From a bacterium (GTDB lineage Bacteria > Krumholzibacteriota > Krumholzibacteriia > LZORAL124-64-63), in contig JADJYS010000033.1 in the NCBI GenBank assembly GCA_016719645.1, forward strand, positions 1 through 64,000: a DNA stretch of 64,000 nucleotides, written 5' to 3'. Under the pieces are notes generated by a model. The model did not search any database. It saw nothing but the letters and a program-made list of their open reading frames with translations, and was not told the DNA's origin. The position numbers and the translations under genes were made by a program. Of this stretch, positions 7,380 to 15,454 are shown in pieces; the stretch's first letter is position 1; the number at the start of each line of letters is the position of its first letter.

Positions 7380-10313
7380 TTACTTGATCAGTGTCATCCG
7401 ATGGGTCGCCCGCAGGCTCCCCGCCTCGAACTTGTAGAAGTACAGACCCGACGGGGCGTCGGCGCCGGCGTCGGTCCGTCCGTTCCACACCATCTGGTGC
7501 TCGCCGGCGACGTACTGGCCGTCGTCGATGAGGACCTTCACGAGGCGCCCGCTGACGTCGAAGATCCGCAGCTGGACCTGGGACGCGGTGGGCAGCGCGA
7601 ACGAGATGGTCGTCGACGGGTTGAACGGGTTCGGATAGTTGCCGATCCGGAACGCGTTCAGCGGCACGTCGCCGGCGCCGGTCGCCGAGTTCTCGGTCAC
7701 GGTGATCACGCCGTTGACCACGTCGACCGGGACGGTCTGCTCCATCCCCGACGGCCAGGTGACCTTGACGACCGCGGTGAGCGCGTCGGCGAGGCCGAAG
7801 TGGGCCGTGGTCGAGGACTGGGACAGGTAGCCCGAGGGCGCGATCTCGCGCAGCTGGGTCATCCCGTCGGCGGTCACTTCGATGCGGGCGCCGAGGCCGA
7901 AGCGGTTCGAAGTGGTGCCGACCAGGTTCACCTTGAGCCAGGTGGGATCGTTCAGGATGTTGCGGTACATGCGGTTGGGCACGTCCAGCCAGCTGTGGTT
8001 GGACACGTACAGGTCGAGGTCGCCGTCGTTGTCGTAGTCGGAGAAGGCCGTGCCCCAGGCGGTCAGCTCGGGGGAGATCAGCGCTCCGCAGGTGGCGTCC
8101 TCGAACATGGTGCCGCGGATGTTGTGGAACATCTTGTTGCCGCCGTCGACGTTGGTCAGGAAGAGGTCCAGCCAGCCGTCGTTGTCGTAGTCGCCCCACG
8201 CGCAGGTGCGGCCGTCGCCCTCGTCGCCGACGACCGCGTCGGTGACGTCGACGAACATGCCCTGCTCGTTGTGGAACAGCCGGTTGGCGCCGCTCTTGTT
8301 CACGACGTACAGGTCCAGCCAGCCGTCGTTGTCGTAGTCGCCCCAGGCCGCACCCTTGCAGCTGGCGGCGAAGTCCACGGGGAACGCCGACACGTCGGTG
8401 AAGCCCCCGCCCAGATCGTTGCGGAACAGCTTGTTGGCGCCGTCCCGGATCGTGACGTAGAGGTCGGGATCGCCGTCGTTGTCGTAGTCGCCGAAGGCGC
8501 AACCGCGCGACCAGCCGACGAACGACGCGGGATCCGCGACGAGGTCGACGAACGTGCCGCCGTCGTTGCGCAGCAGCTTGCTGCGGCCGTCGTCGGTGGT
8601 CAGGTAGAGGTCGAGGTCCCCGTCGAGGTCCCAGTCGGCCCAGGCGGCGGACGTGTTCATGTCCGTGTCGCCGAGCGGGCCGTCGGTGACGTCGGTGAGC
8701 GCGCCGCCGTCGTTGCGCAGCAGCAGGTTGGCGGCGTTGTAGTTGACGATGTAGAGGTCGAAGTCGCCGTCGTTGTCGTAGTCGCCCCAGCAGCCGAGGC
8801 GGGAATCCGCCGCGTCGCCGAGGTCCGTGATCACGCGGACGAAGACGCCGGCGCCGTCGTTGCGCAGCAGCTTGTTCGGACCGTTGTTCGCCAGGAACAG
8901 GTCGTCGTCGCCGTCGTTGTCGAAGTCGCACCACGACACGCCGCGGCCGTCGTGGGTGTCGCCGAGGGGACCGACCGTCGCGTCGACCCACAGGCAGTCG
9001 GGGTCGACCGTGTCCTCGATCCACTCGCACTGCACGGAGTTCGAGTACTGGACCACGCTGGAGGAGTTGACGAACGAGGCCTGGATTGTGTCGATGCCGA
9101 TCACGGCGCCGGCGTAGCTGAAGAAAGCCTGGCCGTTGGCGTCGGTCAGCTGGTCGAAGGTGTTCCCCAGGTTGGGACCGGCGATAACCTCGAAGTGGAC
9201 GTTGCGGCCCACGATGCGGTTGCCGTCGTTGTCCTGCAGCGTCGCGGTGGCGGTGTGGATGTTGCCGATCTCGACGGTGGCGTTGTTGGGCGTCAGCAGC
9301 GCGCCCTCGCCGACGATGGCCCCGCCGCTGACCAGCAGGCCGCCGAAGAAGATGTTGTCGTCGTTCGACGGGTTGATGGTGTGGACGTTGATGAGCACGG
9401 CGCCGTCGCTGACGAAGGGCTTCAGGTTGTACAGCTCGTCGTCCTGGCGCGGGTCGTTGTTCGGGCCCGAGTTCGGGTCGAGGGGGTTGGCGGTGCTGTC
9501 ACCGATGCCGCCCACCGTGATCAGGGCGCCGTTCTCGGTTTCGCCGTCGTCCTGGCCGCCGGCCGAGGAGGTCAGGCGGGCGCCGTTGACGTCGATGTGG
9601 CTGGACTGCGCACTGCCCTGGTAGCCGAACGAGATGCCGAGGCTGAAATTGAGGATGTAGTTGGGATCGCTCGGGCTGGCGCCTTCGCTCAGGCCGATGG
9701 CGAAGTCGTCGCCGGCGATGTCCTGGGCGCCGAAGAAGATCACCGCCGTGTACTCGCGCGGCTCTTCGGGAGCGTTGAAGATCACGGCCAGGATCGCGCC
9801 GTCGATCGACGCCGAATAGCCGCCTTCGCCGATGGTGATGTCCACCAGTCCGGAGGGAGCGGCGTCGATGACGGGTTTGACGATATCCGTGACGTCCGCG
9901 ATGTAGTTGTTCGAGAAGATCGAGGAGGGCACGGTGGCGTCCCAGTTGATCGGCACGCCTTCCACGGTCATCGTGCCGTCCGGGATGGTTGCGTAGGAGT
10001 ACCCGGTGCTGGCCGCCACCAGGAAGGCCCGCAGCACGGTGCCCGACGAGGGCTTGTCGGCCTGCACGATGCCGCTCGGGAAGTTGGTGCCGAGCCCGTC
10101 CATCGACAGGGTCACCTGACCGGTGGCCGAGTAGTAGGGCCCGAGCGAGGAGATGCTCGTCAGCGGGGGCCTGACGAAGGAGTCGGGAGGTAAGCCCGGC
10201 TCGCTGGGGATGGCCTGCGCCAACGGGGCGATGCCCATCAGCAGGATCCCCATGGCCGCCGCTACGATCAACGATCGTAGCCCTTGCCGTGATTGGGTGT
10301 GTGCAAACGTCAT
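7380..10313 (-). CDS. Large secreted FG-GAP/VCBS repeat protein with ASPIC/UnbV and FlgD_ig domains
   Basis: A 977-residue protein starting at ATG 10313, with GGAGGG about 9 bases upstream and a signal peptide ending PLAQA. The N-terminal ~330 residues are beta-rich and not confidently recognised. A bacterial Ig-like domain follows (TATATLQDNDGNRIVG, about residues 350-430). Then come about eight FG-GAP/VCBS-like units with calcium-binding motifs such as GDYDNDGDFDLYIVN (about 450-790), an ASPIC/UnbV domain (FGLGARIEVTADG, then VKVTWPSG), and a FlgD_ig end (GNYPNPFNPSTTISFAL to RMTLIK). The repeats probably form a calcium-stabilised beta-propeller at the cell surface; the ligand is unknown. 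It is intact, unlike the related broken gene at 379-2069. Confidence 0.88.
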   Translation of the reverse strand: MTFAHTQSRQGLRSLIVAAAMGILLMGIAPLAQAIPSEPGLPPDSFVRPPLTSISSLGPYYSATGQVTLSMDGLGTNFPSGIVQADKPSSGTVLRAFLVAASTGYSYATIPDGTMTVEGVPINWDATVPSSIFSNNYIADVTDIVKPVIDAAPSGLVDITIGEGGYSASIDGAILAVIFNAPEEPREYTAVIFFGAQDIAGDDFAIGLSEGASPSDPNYILNFSLGISFGYQGSAQSSHIDVNGARLTSSAGGQDDGETENGALITVGGIGDSTANPLDPNSGPNNDPRQDDELYNLKPFVSDGAVLINVHTINPSNDDNIFFGGLLVSGGAIVGEGALLTPNNATVEIGNIHTATATLQDNDGNRIVGRNVHFEVIAGPNLGNTFDQLTDANGQAFFSYAGAVIGIDTIQASFVNSSSVVQYSNSVQCEWIEDTVDPDCLWVDATVGPLGDTHDGRGVSWCDFDNDGDDDLFLANNGPNKLLRNDGAGVFVRVITDLGDAADSRLGCWGDYDNDGDFDLYIVNYNAANLLLRNDGGALTDVTDGPLGDTDMNTSAAWADWDLDGDLDLYLTTDDGRSKLLRNDGGTFVDLVADPASFVGWSRGCAFGDYDNDGDPDLYVTIRDGANKLFRNDLGGGFTDVSAFPVDFAASCKGAAWGDYDNDGWLDLYVVNKSGANRLFHNEQGMFVDVTDAVVGDEGDGRTCAWGDYDNDGWLDLFLTNVDGGNKMFHNIRGTMFEDATCGALISPELTAWGTAFSDYDNDGDLDLYVSNHSWLDVPNRMYRNILNDPTWLKVNLVGTTSNRFGLGARIEVTADGMTQLREIAPSGYLSQSSTTAHFGLADALTAVVKVTWPSGMEQTVPVDVVNGVITVTENSATGAGDVPLNAFRIGNYPNPFNPSTTISFALPTASQVQLRIFDVSGRLVKVLIDDGQYVAGEHQMVWNGRTDAGADAPSGLYFYKFEAGSLRATHRMTLIK

Positions 10314-10369
10314 GTCTTCATCCCTCCATCTTGAAATGATCAGCAACGGGACTGTCGTCTAAAATCGGA

Positions 10370-10561
10370 CTAGAGCGGTTTGATTAGACCGGGAATGATT
10401 ACAAAAGTCAATACACCCAGGACAAATAATAGACCTAAAGTGTCTAGTTTTGACGATACGATAATATTGCCCCTAATGGGCCATTTCATCCGGAAATGAA
10501 CCATCACCACCGCTGCGGCGACCGACGCGACCGCGCATACTTTGAACACCTGCCAGCCCAT
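10370..10561 (-). CDS. Possible small membrane protein
   Basis: A 63-residue frame from ATG 10561 (MGWQVFKVCAVASVAA) with two hydrophobic helices, ending FVIIPGLIKPL. Its 3' part lies in AT-rich DNA unlike the flanks. There is no clear ribosome-binding site and I recognise no family, so it may not be real. It lies upstream of, and in the same direction as, the FG-GAP gene. Confidence 0.3.
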   Translation of the reverse strand: MGWQVFKVCAVASVAAAVVMVHFRMKWPIRGNIIVSSKLDTLGLLFVLGVLTFVIIPGLIKPL

Positions 10562-10689
10562 GCGAACTGCTCTGCGCGCTCCTGGGCGCCCTTGACGTGT
10601 CGGAGCGCACAGCGCTGCGGGTGAGATCACACAGGACATTCCCATTCGGCGGTCCGGCTCGCCGAGCCGGGACCCCTTGGAGGTCGAAA

Positions 10690-11358
10690 ATGAGACTTGC
10701 ACGCGCGATCGCGATGCTGGCGCTCCTGGCGAGCGCCGGCCTGGCCGGCGACGCCGGCGCGGTGACGCTTGGCCAGCAGGACAATTTCGAGGACAGCACG
10801 ACCCAGGGCTGGATTGTCGCGCAGCTGGGCGGGGCGCATCCCTTCCCGCCCGTCAACCAGCCCTCGGGCGGTCCCACCGGAGCCGATGACAGCTACCTGC
10901 TCCTGACGGCCGGCGGCGGCAGCGGTCCGGGCAGCCGACTGGCGGTCATCAACCTCGACCAGTGGTCCGGGGACTACCTCGCCGCCGACGTGGGCGCGAT
11001 CGCCATGGATCTGCGCAACCAGGGCACGACCGACCTCTACATCCGGCTCCTCTTCGAGGATCCCGGGTCGGGCCCGCCGGCAAACGTGGCGGCCACCGAC
11101 GCGGTCTTCGTGCCGGCCGGCGGCGGCTGGACTCACGTGGTCTTCGCGATCGGCGTGCCGGACCTCACCACCATTCTCGGCGATGCGGCCACGGTGCTCG
11201 CGAACACGACGGCCGTCCGCATCTACCACGACCCGAACCCGGTCTTCCCGCCCGAGCCGATCGTGGCCCTCCTGGGCGTGGACAACATCCAGGCCCAGTC
11301 CGGCACCGTCTCCACCAGGAATGGCACCTGGGGCGGGATCAAGAGCATGTACCGCTGA
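10690..11358 (+). CDS. Small secreted beta-sandwich protein of unknown function
   Basis: A 222-residue protein starting at ATG 10690, preceded by GGAGG six bases upstream. A longer frame to 10597 lacks such a site and would bury the signal peptide (RLARAIAMLALLASAGLAG). The mature part (DNFEDSTTQGWIV, then SYLLLTAGGGSGPGSRLAV) resembles carbohydrate-binding or laminin-G-like jelly-roll domains often found before PEP-CTERM anchors. No PEP-CTERM anchor is present; the chain ends GGIKSMYR. A terminator follows at once. Binding to an extracellular polymer is inference. Confidence 0.65.
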   Translation: MRLARAIAMLALLASAGLAGDAGAVTLGQQDNFEDSTTQGWIVAQLGGAHPFPPVNQPSGGPTGADDSYLLLTAGGGSGPGSRLAVINLDQWSGDYLAADVGAIAMDLRNQGTTDLYIRLLFEDPGSGPPANVAATDAVFVPAGGGWTHVVFAIGVPDLTTILGDAATVLANTTAVRIYHDPNPVFPPEPIVALLGVDNIQAQSGTVSTRNGTWGGIKSMYR

Positions 11359-11377
11359 TATGGAGTGACCTCTGTCG

Positions 11378-11413
11378 AGGCCGTCTTCCTTCGGTGAGGC
11401 GGCCTTTCTCTTT
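11378..11413 (+). terminator. Rho-independent terminator
   Basis: The stem AGGCCG (11378-11383) pairs with CGGCCT (11400-11405), with a loop that may pair further, and is followed by the T-rich tail TTCTCTTTCC. It lies 20 bases after the stop of the secreted protein gene. Confidence 0.7.
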
Positions 11414-11458
11414 CCTGCTGATGGCTCCGACAGCTGCATAAGGTGGATGAGGCAGGAA

Positions 11459-11575
11459 ATCCATCTTCAACCCCGGATCCACCACGATCGAATTGGCGTC
11501 CTTCCCTACGAAGGCCTTGCTTCATTGCCTCCACCAGTTCCGGGCTCTCCAGATAGAGGCCGGTCTCGAAAGGCG
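11459..11575 (-). pseudogene. Relic of an aconitase-family gene 3' end
   Basis: On the minus strand this ~115-base stretch reads ETGLYLESPELVEAMK and then, after one frame change, AFVGKDANSIVVDPGLKMDF. It matches the C-terminal part of the aconitase-like gene at 15731-17664 (LCLESPELVEALKKAFAGKD and VVVESGLKVDF). The DNA is roughly three-quarters identical by eye (shared GGCGTCCTTCCC, CATCTTCAACCCC versus CACCTTCAACCCC). No start or catalytic domain remains. It has the same orientation as the intact gene, and the two copies bracket the low-GC island at 11.6-15.7 kb. It could be the displaced original 3' end of an insertion target, or the remnant of a second paralogue. Confidence 0.65.
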
Positions 11576-11648
11576 ATCCAGAAGCCCAATTTTGATGGCG
11601 GCATTTCAATGGCATAGGGGTTGCCGCATTGTGCCCGTTCGGGGCTGT

Positions 11649-13061
11649 TCAGTGCTCCACCCCGTCGCCAGCGGTCCAGATGTCGGCGATCGCGGGATCA
11701 TCGTGACCGGAGAGCGTGGTTAGCCCGTAGTCCTGATACCGGAGGATGCCGCGGGCGCCATTGACGATCGAATAATGCCCGCTTTCGCAGGATCGCAGCG
11801 CGAACAGATAGGTGATGGCGGGATAGAGTTTGATGTTCCTTTCGCGATCGTCACACTGCTGGTCATCACAGCAGTGCTGGATCGTGATCCTGTCGAGTGT
11901 ATTGGTGCCTTGAAACACCTCCAGGTCGATCAGTGAGCCATTAGTCGGCTGAAGGCTCAGGAAAGCGTCGGCCAGTCTGGCACACACGATCAGGTCCGCG
12001 TGCCGGAATGCGTCGTCGATTCGCATATCATCCCGATACGAGCGAGCAACCGATTCCAGGTCACCAGCTACGCCGGCCTGACCGCTGCCGTGTTCCGTGC
12101 TCGCTTCTGTGATGCTGTGTGCTCTGGCCACCAAGACTCCGTATTCCTGGCTGCTGGTAACAAGATGCTTGCGGCCGAGGGCGAAGTGAGATAAGTCAGG
12201 TAGTCTTTTCCTGTCATAGGTTAACCAACCAGGAACATCGGCGCCCAGAGCCAGGACATCGACGTATTCGCAATCGAGGCCCCAGAGTGGCTCGATCACA
12301 CGATAAGTGCACATGGCGGCGCCGAAATAGGATGTCTGGTTAAGGTGGGACTCGTATATCCCAGGCCTTGATTCCGTCAGCTCTCCGACGAAACACGCAT
12401 CTGATGTCAGCGATATCGAGTGTGACAGTCTGCTGATATCGTCATAAGTCATTGAATAATTCACAAATATTGGTTCATCCAATGTCGTCAACACGGCGTC
12501 ACGCAGGGTCGGAAAGTCGCTGCGGATATTCGGGCCCGGTTTCTGGGGGCAGCGCCTGTTGCCGATGGCGGCGACTGGCTGACGACATCCTCCATATTCG
12601 AATTCAGCCGGCATCAGGATGCCATTCGTTCCGGCAATCGTGCAGGCAGGTACGAGAAGGCCGGGGATCGTCGGTGTGGTCAGTCCCGTCAGGCTGAGGC
12701 TGCCTTCCCCATGCGCTGTCACCGTGAATTCGGCCAGAACGATCAGGTCGCCGTCTAGCGGTCGGGGTAGAGTCACCTGGTAGGATGGGAACGACGTAGC
12801 GTTGGTGCCCTCGCCGCCGATGGCGCCTTCTGTCAAGGATAGGGATGCATCGCAGAATATTTTGGCTTCCCAGGCTTCAATGCCCGAAGTCGCGCCTAAG
12901 CCTTTGACGATGACGTAGGCGGTATAGGTTCGCGGGTTTCTGCCGGGCGTATCCAGGCAGGTGTTTGCTCCGTACTCGTCGAAATACAGGCCCATGGTGA
13001 AGGCGTGGCACTGGGAGGCAGAGAGCAGGACAACTGTAATGCAGATCAGTTTAAGAAGCAC
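11649..13061 (-). CDS. Secreted Cys-containing protein of unknown function
   Basis: A 470-residue protein with a clear signal peptide (MLLKLICITVVLLSASQCHA); the start is GTG 13061. The first ~130 residues (YFDEYGANTCLDTPG, EAWEAKIFCDASL, LSLTGLTTPTIPG) look like a beta-sandwich of the cohesin-like or T9SS-cargo kind. The second half carries more Cys, including HCCDDQQCDD and RSCESG, probably disulphides in the periplasm or outside the cell. No family recognised. GC is much lower than in the flanks. It begins 38 bases after the small hydrophobic protein on the same strand, so the two may share a transcript. Confidence 0.7.
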   Translation of the reverse strand: MLLKLICITVVLLSASQCHAFTMGLYFDEYGANTCLDTPGRNPRTYTAYVIVKGLGATSGIEAWEAKIFCDASLSLTEGAIGGEGTNATSFPSYQVTLPRPLDGDLIVLAEFTVTAHGEGSLSLTGLTTPTIPGLLVPACTIAGTNGILMPAEFEYGGCRQPVAAIGNRRCPQKPGPNIRSDFPTLRDAVLTTLDEPIFVNYSMTYDDISRLSHSISLTSDACFVGELTESRPGIYESHLNQTSYFGAAMCTYRVIEPLWGLDCEYVDVLALGADVPGWLTYDRKRLPDLSHFALGRKHLVTSSQEYGVLVARAHSITEASTEHGSGQAGVAGDLESVARSYRDDMRIDDAFRHADLIVCARLADAFLSLQPTNGSLIDLEVFQGTNTLDRITIQHCCDDQQCDDRERNIKLYPAITYLFALRSCESGHYSIVNGARGILRYQDYGLTTLSGHDDPAIADIWTAGDGVEH

Positions 13062-13099
13062 TTCGTATTACACCTTGCTGGCTGGTCTCGGGCTGACAC

Positions 13100-13297
13100 T
13101 TACGTCCGGGACAGCGATTGCCGACTTTGTCCCCGCCTCGGGACGATGAACAGTCCAAACAGCGCGAACAGAATAAAAAACGCGTGCAGTTTGATGAACG
13201 ATTCGCAGCCTGGGAGGTGGCGTAAGTAACCCAAGCATCCGAGACAGCCCAGAAATCCTAAAAAGCCCAATGGGTTGACCTTCTGTGAATGATTCAT
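13100..13297 (-). CDS. 65-residue hydrophobic protein with LGFLGFLGCLGCLG motif
   Basis: The start ATG 13297 follows a strong GGAGGGGG site three bases away, which supports it over the longer frame to 13334. Residues 9-22 form a near-perfect (L/C)GFLG/CLG repeat. A probable transmembrane helix follows (KLHAFFILFALFGLFIV) and then a basic Arg-rich tail. I have seen short proteins with such GFLGFLG runs in unrelated genomes, but no function is established to my knowledge. It begins 28 bases after an attC-like element (13326-13424) and is followed by the 470-residue secreted protein, so it may be the first gene of a cassette. Confidence 0.6.
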   Translation of the reverse strand: MNHSQKVNPLGFLGFLGCLGCLGYLRHLPGCESFIKLHAFFILFALFGLFIVPRRGQSRQSLSRT

Positions 13298-13325
13298 TTC
13301 CCCCTCCGGTTTCGGGATATCCAGA

Positions 13326-13424
13326 GTCTAGCATTGGCTTCAGCTGCGAAGACGGTTGGCGCGCTCCGTGCGCCCCGCACGGGGCGTGACAAGCGGCTTC
13401 GCCTGCTGGAAGCTGCTGTTATGC
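13326..13424 (-). mobile_element. attC-like recombination site (cassette junction)
   Basis: A 99-base imperfect palindrome. On the plus strand it starts GTCTAGC (13326-13332) and ends GTTATGC (13418-13424), resembling the RYYYAAC/GTTRRRY core sites of integron attC elements; the first departs from consensus. The arms match with spacers, for example GGCTTC-AGCTGCGAAG against GCTTCCAGCAGGCGAAG, and CTCCGTGC against CCCCGTGC near the centre. The GNAT gene stop codon lies inside one core site, and the next start codon is 28 bases beyond the other. Confidence 0.6.
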
Positions 13425-13961
13425 CGCCGTTCCATCAGACCGCAGAATTGAGTACACGACGGCATCGCGAGCCTGTCCGTGTAAATATATTCGTCCACGC
13501 GCAACACCTTCACGAACCGCACCGGCTTTTTCAGCCACACGTTGACTCGCGCGATTTTCTACCGCACACACAATTTCCAGCCGCTCCAGGTTAGTCTCCT
13601 TGAACGCGAATTCTACCACCTTGCGCACCGCTTGTAGGGCAACACCGCGCCCCATTTCTCTGGTTCGTACCCAATACCCGATGTTCGCGATACGGTCGGC
13701 AAAGTTGATGTGGTTAAGACCACAACCGCCTAGAAATCGCCCATTGCCATCTGTGACTACGAATTCGTACTCTTTCCCTTGTTTGAATGCTAGCGCCTGC
13801 GAGGTAGCCCATTTTTTCGCTTCCTCCATAGAATAATCCTGATGGCACCAAGAGAGCCACCGATAAACCTCGACTACAGACTCCCGCGCAGCCTCGAACA
13901 AATCGCCGGCATCGTTGGGCTTATAGGATCGAATACTAATTTCGGACGTCAGCGCTATCAT
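13419..13961 (-). CDS. GNAT-family N-acetyltransferase (RimJ/RimL-like)
   Basis: A 180-residue protein. It shows ISIRSYKPNDAGDLFEA at the start, GRFLGGCGLNHI (strand beta 4), the acetyl-CoA-binding stretch IGYWVRTREMGRGVALQAV (Q/R-x-x-G-x-G/A region) and VENRASQRVAEKAGAVREG near the end. This layout is typical of RimJ/RimL-type acetyltransferases acting on protein N-termini or small amines; such genes are common integron cassettes. The ATG at 13961 lies 7 bases from the attC-like site at 13969, and the stop overlaps the next one. Substrate unknown. Confidence 0.85.
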   Translation of the reverse strand: MIALTSEISIRSYKPNDAGDLFEAARESVVEVYRWLSWCHQDYSMEEAKKWATSQALAFKQGKEYEFVVTDGNGRFLGGCGLNHINFADRIANIGYWVRTREMGRGVALQAVRKVVEFAFKETNLERLEIVCAVENRASQRVAEKAGAVREGVARGRIYLHGQARDAVVYSILRSDGTAA

Positions 13962-13968
13962 CCAGGCT

Positions 13969-14065
13969 GTATAACATAAGCTTCAGCAGTGGGCGCGGTT
14001 GGCGCGGGCCATGCCCTGCATGGACCGTGACAGCCGTGACCATCTGCTGCGAGCAGAGGTTAGGC
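13969..14065 (-). mobile_element. attC-like recombination site (cassette junction)
   Basis: A 97-base imperfect palindrome that reads GCCTAAC at one end and GTTATAC at the other on the minus strand. The arms show CAGCAG-TGG against CAGCAGATGG, spacer CGG and TG matches, and a central GGCCATGC/GCATGG(A)CC hairpin with a 3-base tip. The lipoprotein gene stops 19 bases before it and the GNAT gene starts 7 bases after it, as expected for a gene cassette boundary. Confidence 0.7.
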
Positions 14066-14084
14066 GCCGAACCGCCAGCCTCGC

Positions 14085-14669
14085 CTACCTGATTGGTTCG
14101 TATGAAACGAGCACACGCTCCATTCTCTCTTCGTGCGTCATGAGACTGATGCTGCCAAGCGCTGATCCGACACACACACCAACCGCCAGCTTGTTCCACT
14201 TGAAGGGCCCCTCATCTCCGATGGCCCCAATGAGCGACATGCAAGCAACCATGCTTACCGACGTCAGGAAGTCCTGTCTGCGCTTTGCAGTTGGTATCGC
14301 CCGAAATAGAATGATTTGGTCGACGTCATCGAATGAGATGCTTGACGACGAATCAAGATATAGAAGCGGTTGATCGCTGTTTTCAACGTTGAGCTCAATC
14401 TCTCTACATTCAATGTGCCGGCCTGATACTAGGGCGACTTCCGCGTGGGATATGGGCGCGGAACCGAGCCGTTCAGCCAATAAATGCTGGTTGTAGACCG
14501 ACCTGCGAGTATAGGTGTCATCGTGATGCATGACAAAAGCCGCGGTGGTGCCTGCATCGTCCCGCACATAGACCGACGCAGGCGGCGGCAAGCAGCCACC
14601 CAGCGCCCAGGCGAAGACGACAGCAACTATCGCGACCCGCACACGCAAGACGTGCCTCCCGCAGTTCAT
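14085..14669 (-). CDS. Lipoprotein of unknown function (cassette gene)
   Basis: A 194-residue protein starting at ATG 14669 (MNCGRHVLRVRVAIVAVVFA). The start was chosen because the leader runs into a lipobox, ALGGC at about residues 22-26; the longer frame would include the attC-like site. The mature part has a polar region (HAEVALVSGRHIECREIELN) and a hydrophobic C-terminal hairpin (DFLTSVSMVACMSLIGAIG, then WNKLAVGVCVGSALGSISL) that may be membrane-inserted or fold against the bilayer. No family recognised. The start codon is only 5 bases from the attC-like core at 14675. Confidence 0.7.
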   Translation of the reverse strand: MNCGRHVLRVRVAIVAVVFAWALGGCLPPPASVYVRDDAGTTAAFVMHHDDTYTRRSVYNQHLLAERLGSAPISHAEVALVSGRHIECREIELNVENSDQPLLYLDSSSSISFDDVDQIILFRAIPTAKRRQDFLTSVSMVACMSLIGAIGDEGPFKWNKLAVGVCVGSALGSISLMTHEERMERVLVSYEPIR

Positions 14670-14674
14670 TCTCT

Positions 14675-14774
14675 GCCTAACGCCAGCGTTGAGCGGCGGG
14701 CGGACTTGGCACGTAGCTGGCTCCTGCCAGCGACGTGACAAGGCCGATCCGTCAGCTCCAACGGTCTGTTATAC
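14675..14774 (-). mobile_element. attC-like recombination site (cassette junction)
   Basis: A 100-base imperfect palindrome, the best of the three. On the plus strand it begins GCCTAAC (14675-14681) and ends GTTATAC (14768-14774). The arms pair CGTTGAGC with CGTTGGAGCT, CGGACTTGGCACGT with CGGCCTTGTCACGT, and GCTGG with its complement at the tip. On the minus strand it ends CGTTAGGC five bases before a start codon, the usual position of the integron crossover site. Confidence 0.75.
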
Positions 14775-14831
14775 GACCACTTGCCTCTATACGACGATCA
14801 CTGCAGCGTGGCGTTCAACCTCGCAACAGTC

Positions 14832-15395
14832 TCATTGGGCGGTTCGGATACCTGCTAAAAACTGCGCCATTTCCCGATTGAACTCCACCAGTCGGGAGTC
14901 ATCGGGGTTGAGCGCAATCAGTCTCGACAGGCCAAGCGCCACTCCTTCGTCATGCGGCCGGTTGGCGAATTCGTATGTCCTTGCGGCCTCCGTCAGCTCG
15001 AAGAATTGTGTTTTATTGAACCATGAGGTCACTCGCCAAGCTTCGCCAGCTGGCTCATAATATTTTTCTTCTACTCGTGCCGGACAGCCGTCCACCTTGC
15101 AATTCGGCTGAGATTCAATCTCGCGGCGCAATTCCGTTAGGTTCGTCGTGTCTCGACTACCCTCGTACACGACTATCCGCAGCGGCAAGTCCTCCATCAC
15201 CTCTCGCACCAGTAGTCGAACTCGACATGGGATAGGTGGACTCTCGAATCTCAGTTCCCAATCCATGCCGTAGACCATTCTGCTGTGTCTTTCCCGGTAG
15301 TCGGTTAAGAGAACGGGACCCCATACTTCGGGATAGTCGAAGGAGAGACCAAGTTCAGCGTTGAGTAGTGCACGGTCGCGCCTGCAGCGACACAT
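14832..15395 (-). CDS. Secreted protein of unknown function, possibly PsbP-like, 5' frame uncertain
   Basis: The frame gives 187 residues containing ELGLSFDYPEVWGPVLL, the kind of opening seen in PsbP/MOG1-like folds (DUF1795 and relatives). A conserved-looking helix (ARTYEFANRPHDEGVALGLS) lies near the end. The frame lacks a signal peptide, but an overlapping frame from GTG 15454, with GAGGTG upstream, encodes MSRFFICLAILVIIGVDG, a good leader. One base shift near 15370 would fuse the two. The real gene is therefore probably 14832-15454 with an indel. It lies in the lower-GC cassette region, upstream of the attC-like site at 14675. Function unknown. Confidence 0.6.
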   Translation of the reverse strand: MCRCRRDRALLNAELGLSFDYPEVWGPVLLTDYRERHSRMVYGMDWELRFESPPIPCRVRLLVREVMEDLPLRIVVYEGSRDTTNLTELRREIESQPNCKVDGCPARVEEKYYEPAGEAWRVTSWFNKTQFFELTEAARTYEFANRPHDEGVALGLSRLIALNPDDSRLVEFNREMAQFLAGIRTAQ

Positions 15396-15454
15396 TTCTC
15401 TCCATCAACGCCAATGATGACCAGAATCGCGAGGCAGATGAAAAATCGACTCAC

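Noticed and set aside
7311..10193. A 960-residue plus-strand frame
   Set aside because: It is the antisense shadow of the FG-GAP/ASPIC gene; its sequence is Val/Gly/Asp/Arg-rich without domains, while the minus strand carries clear motifs.
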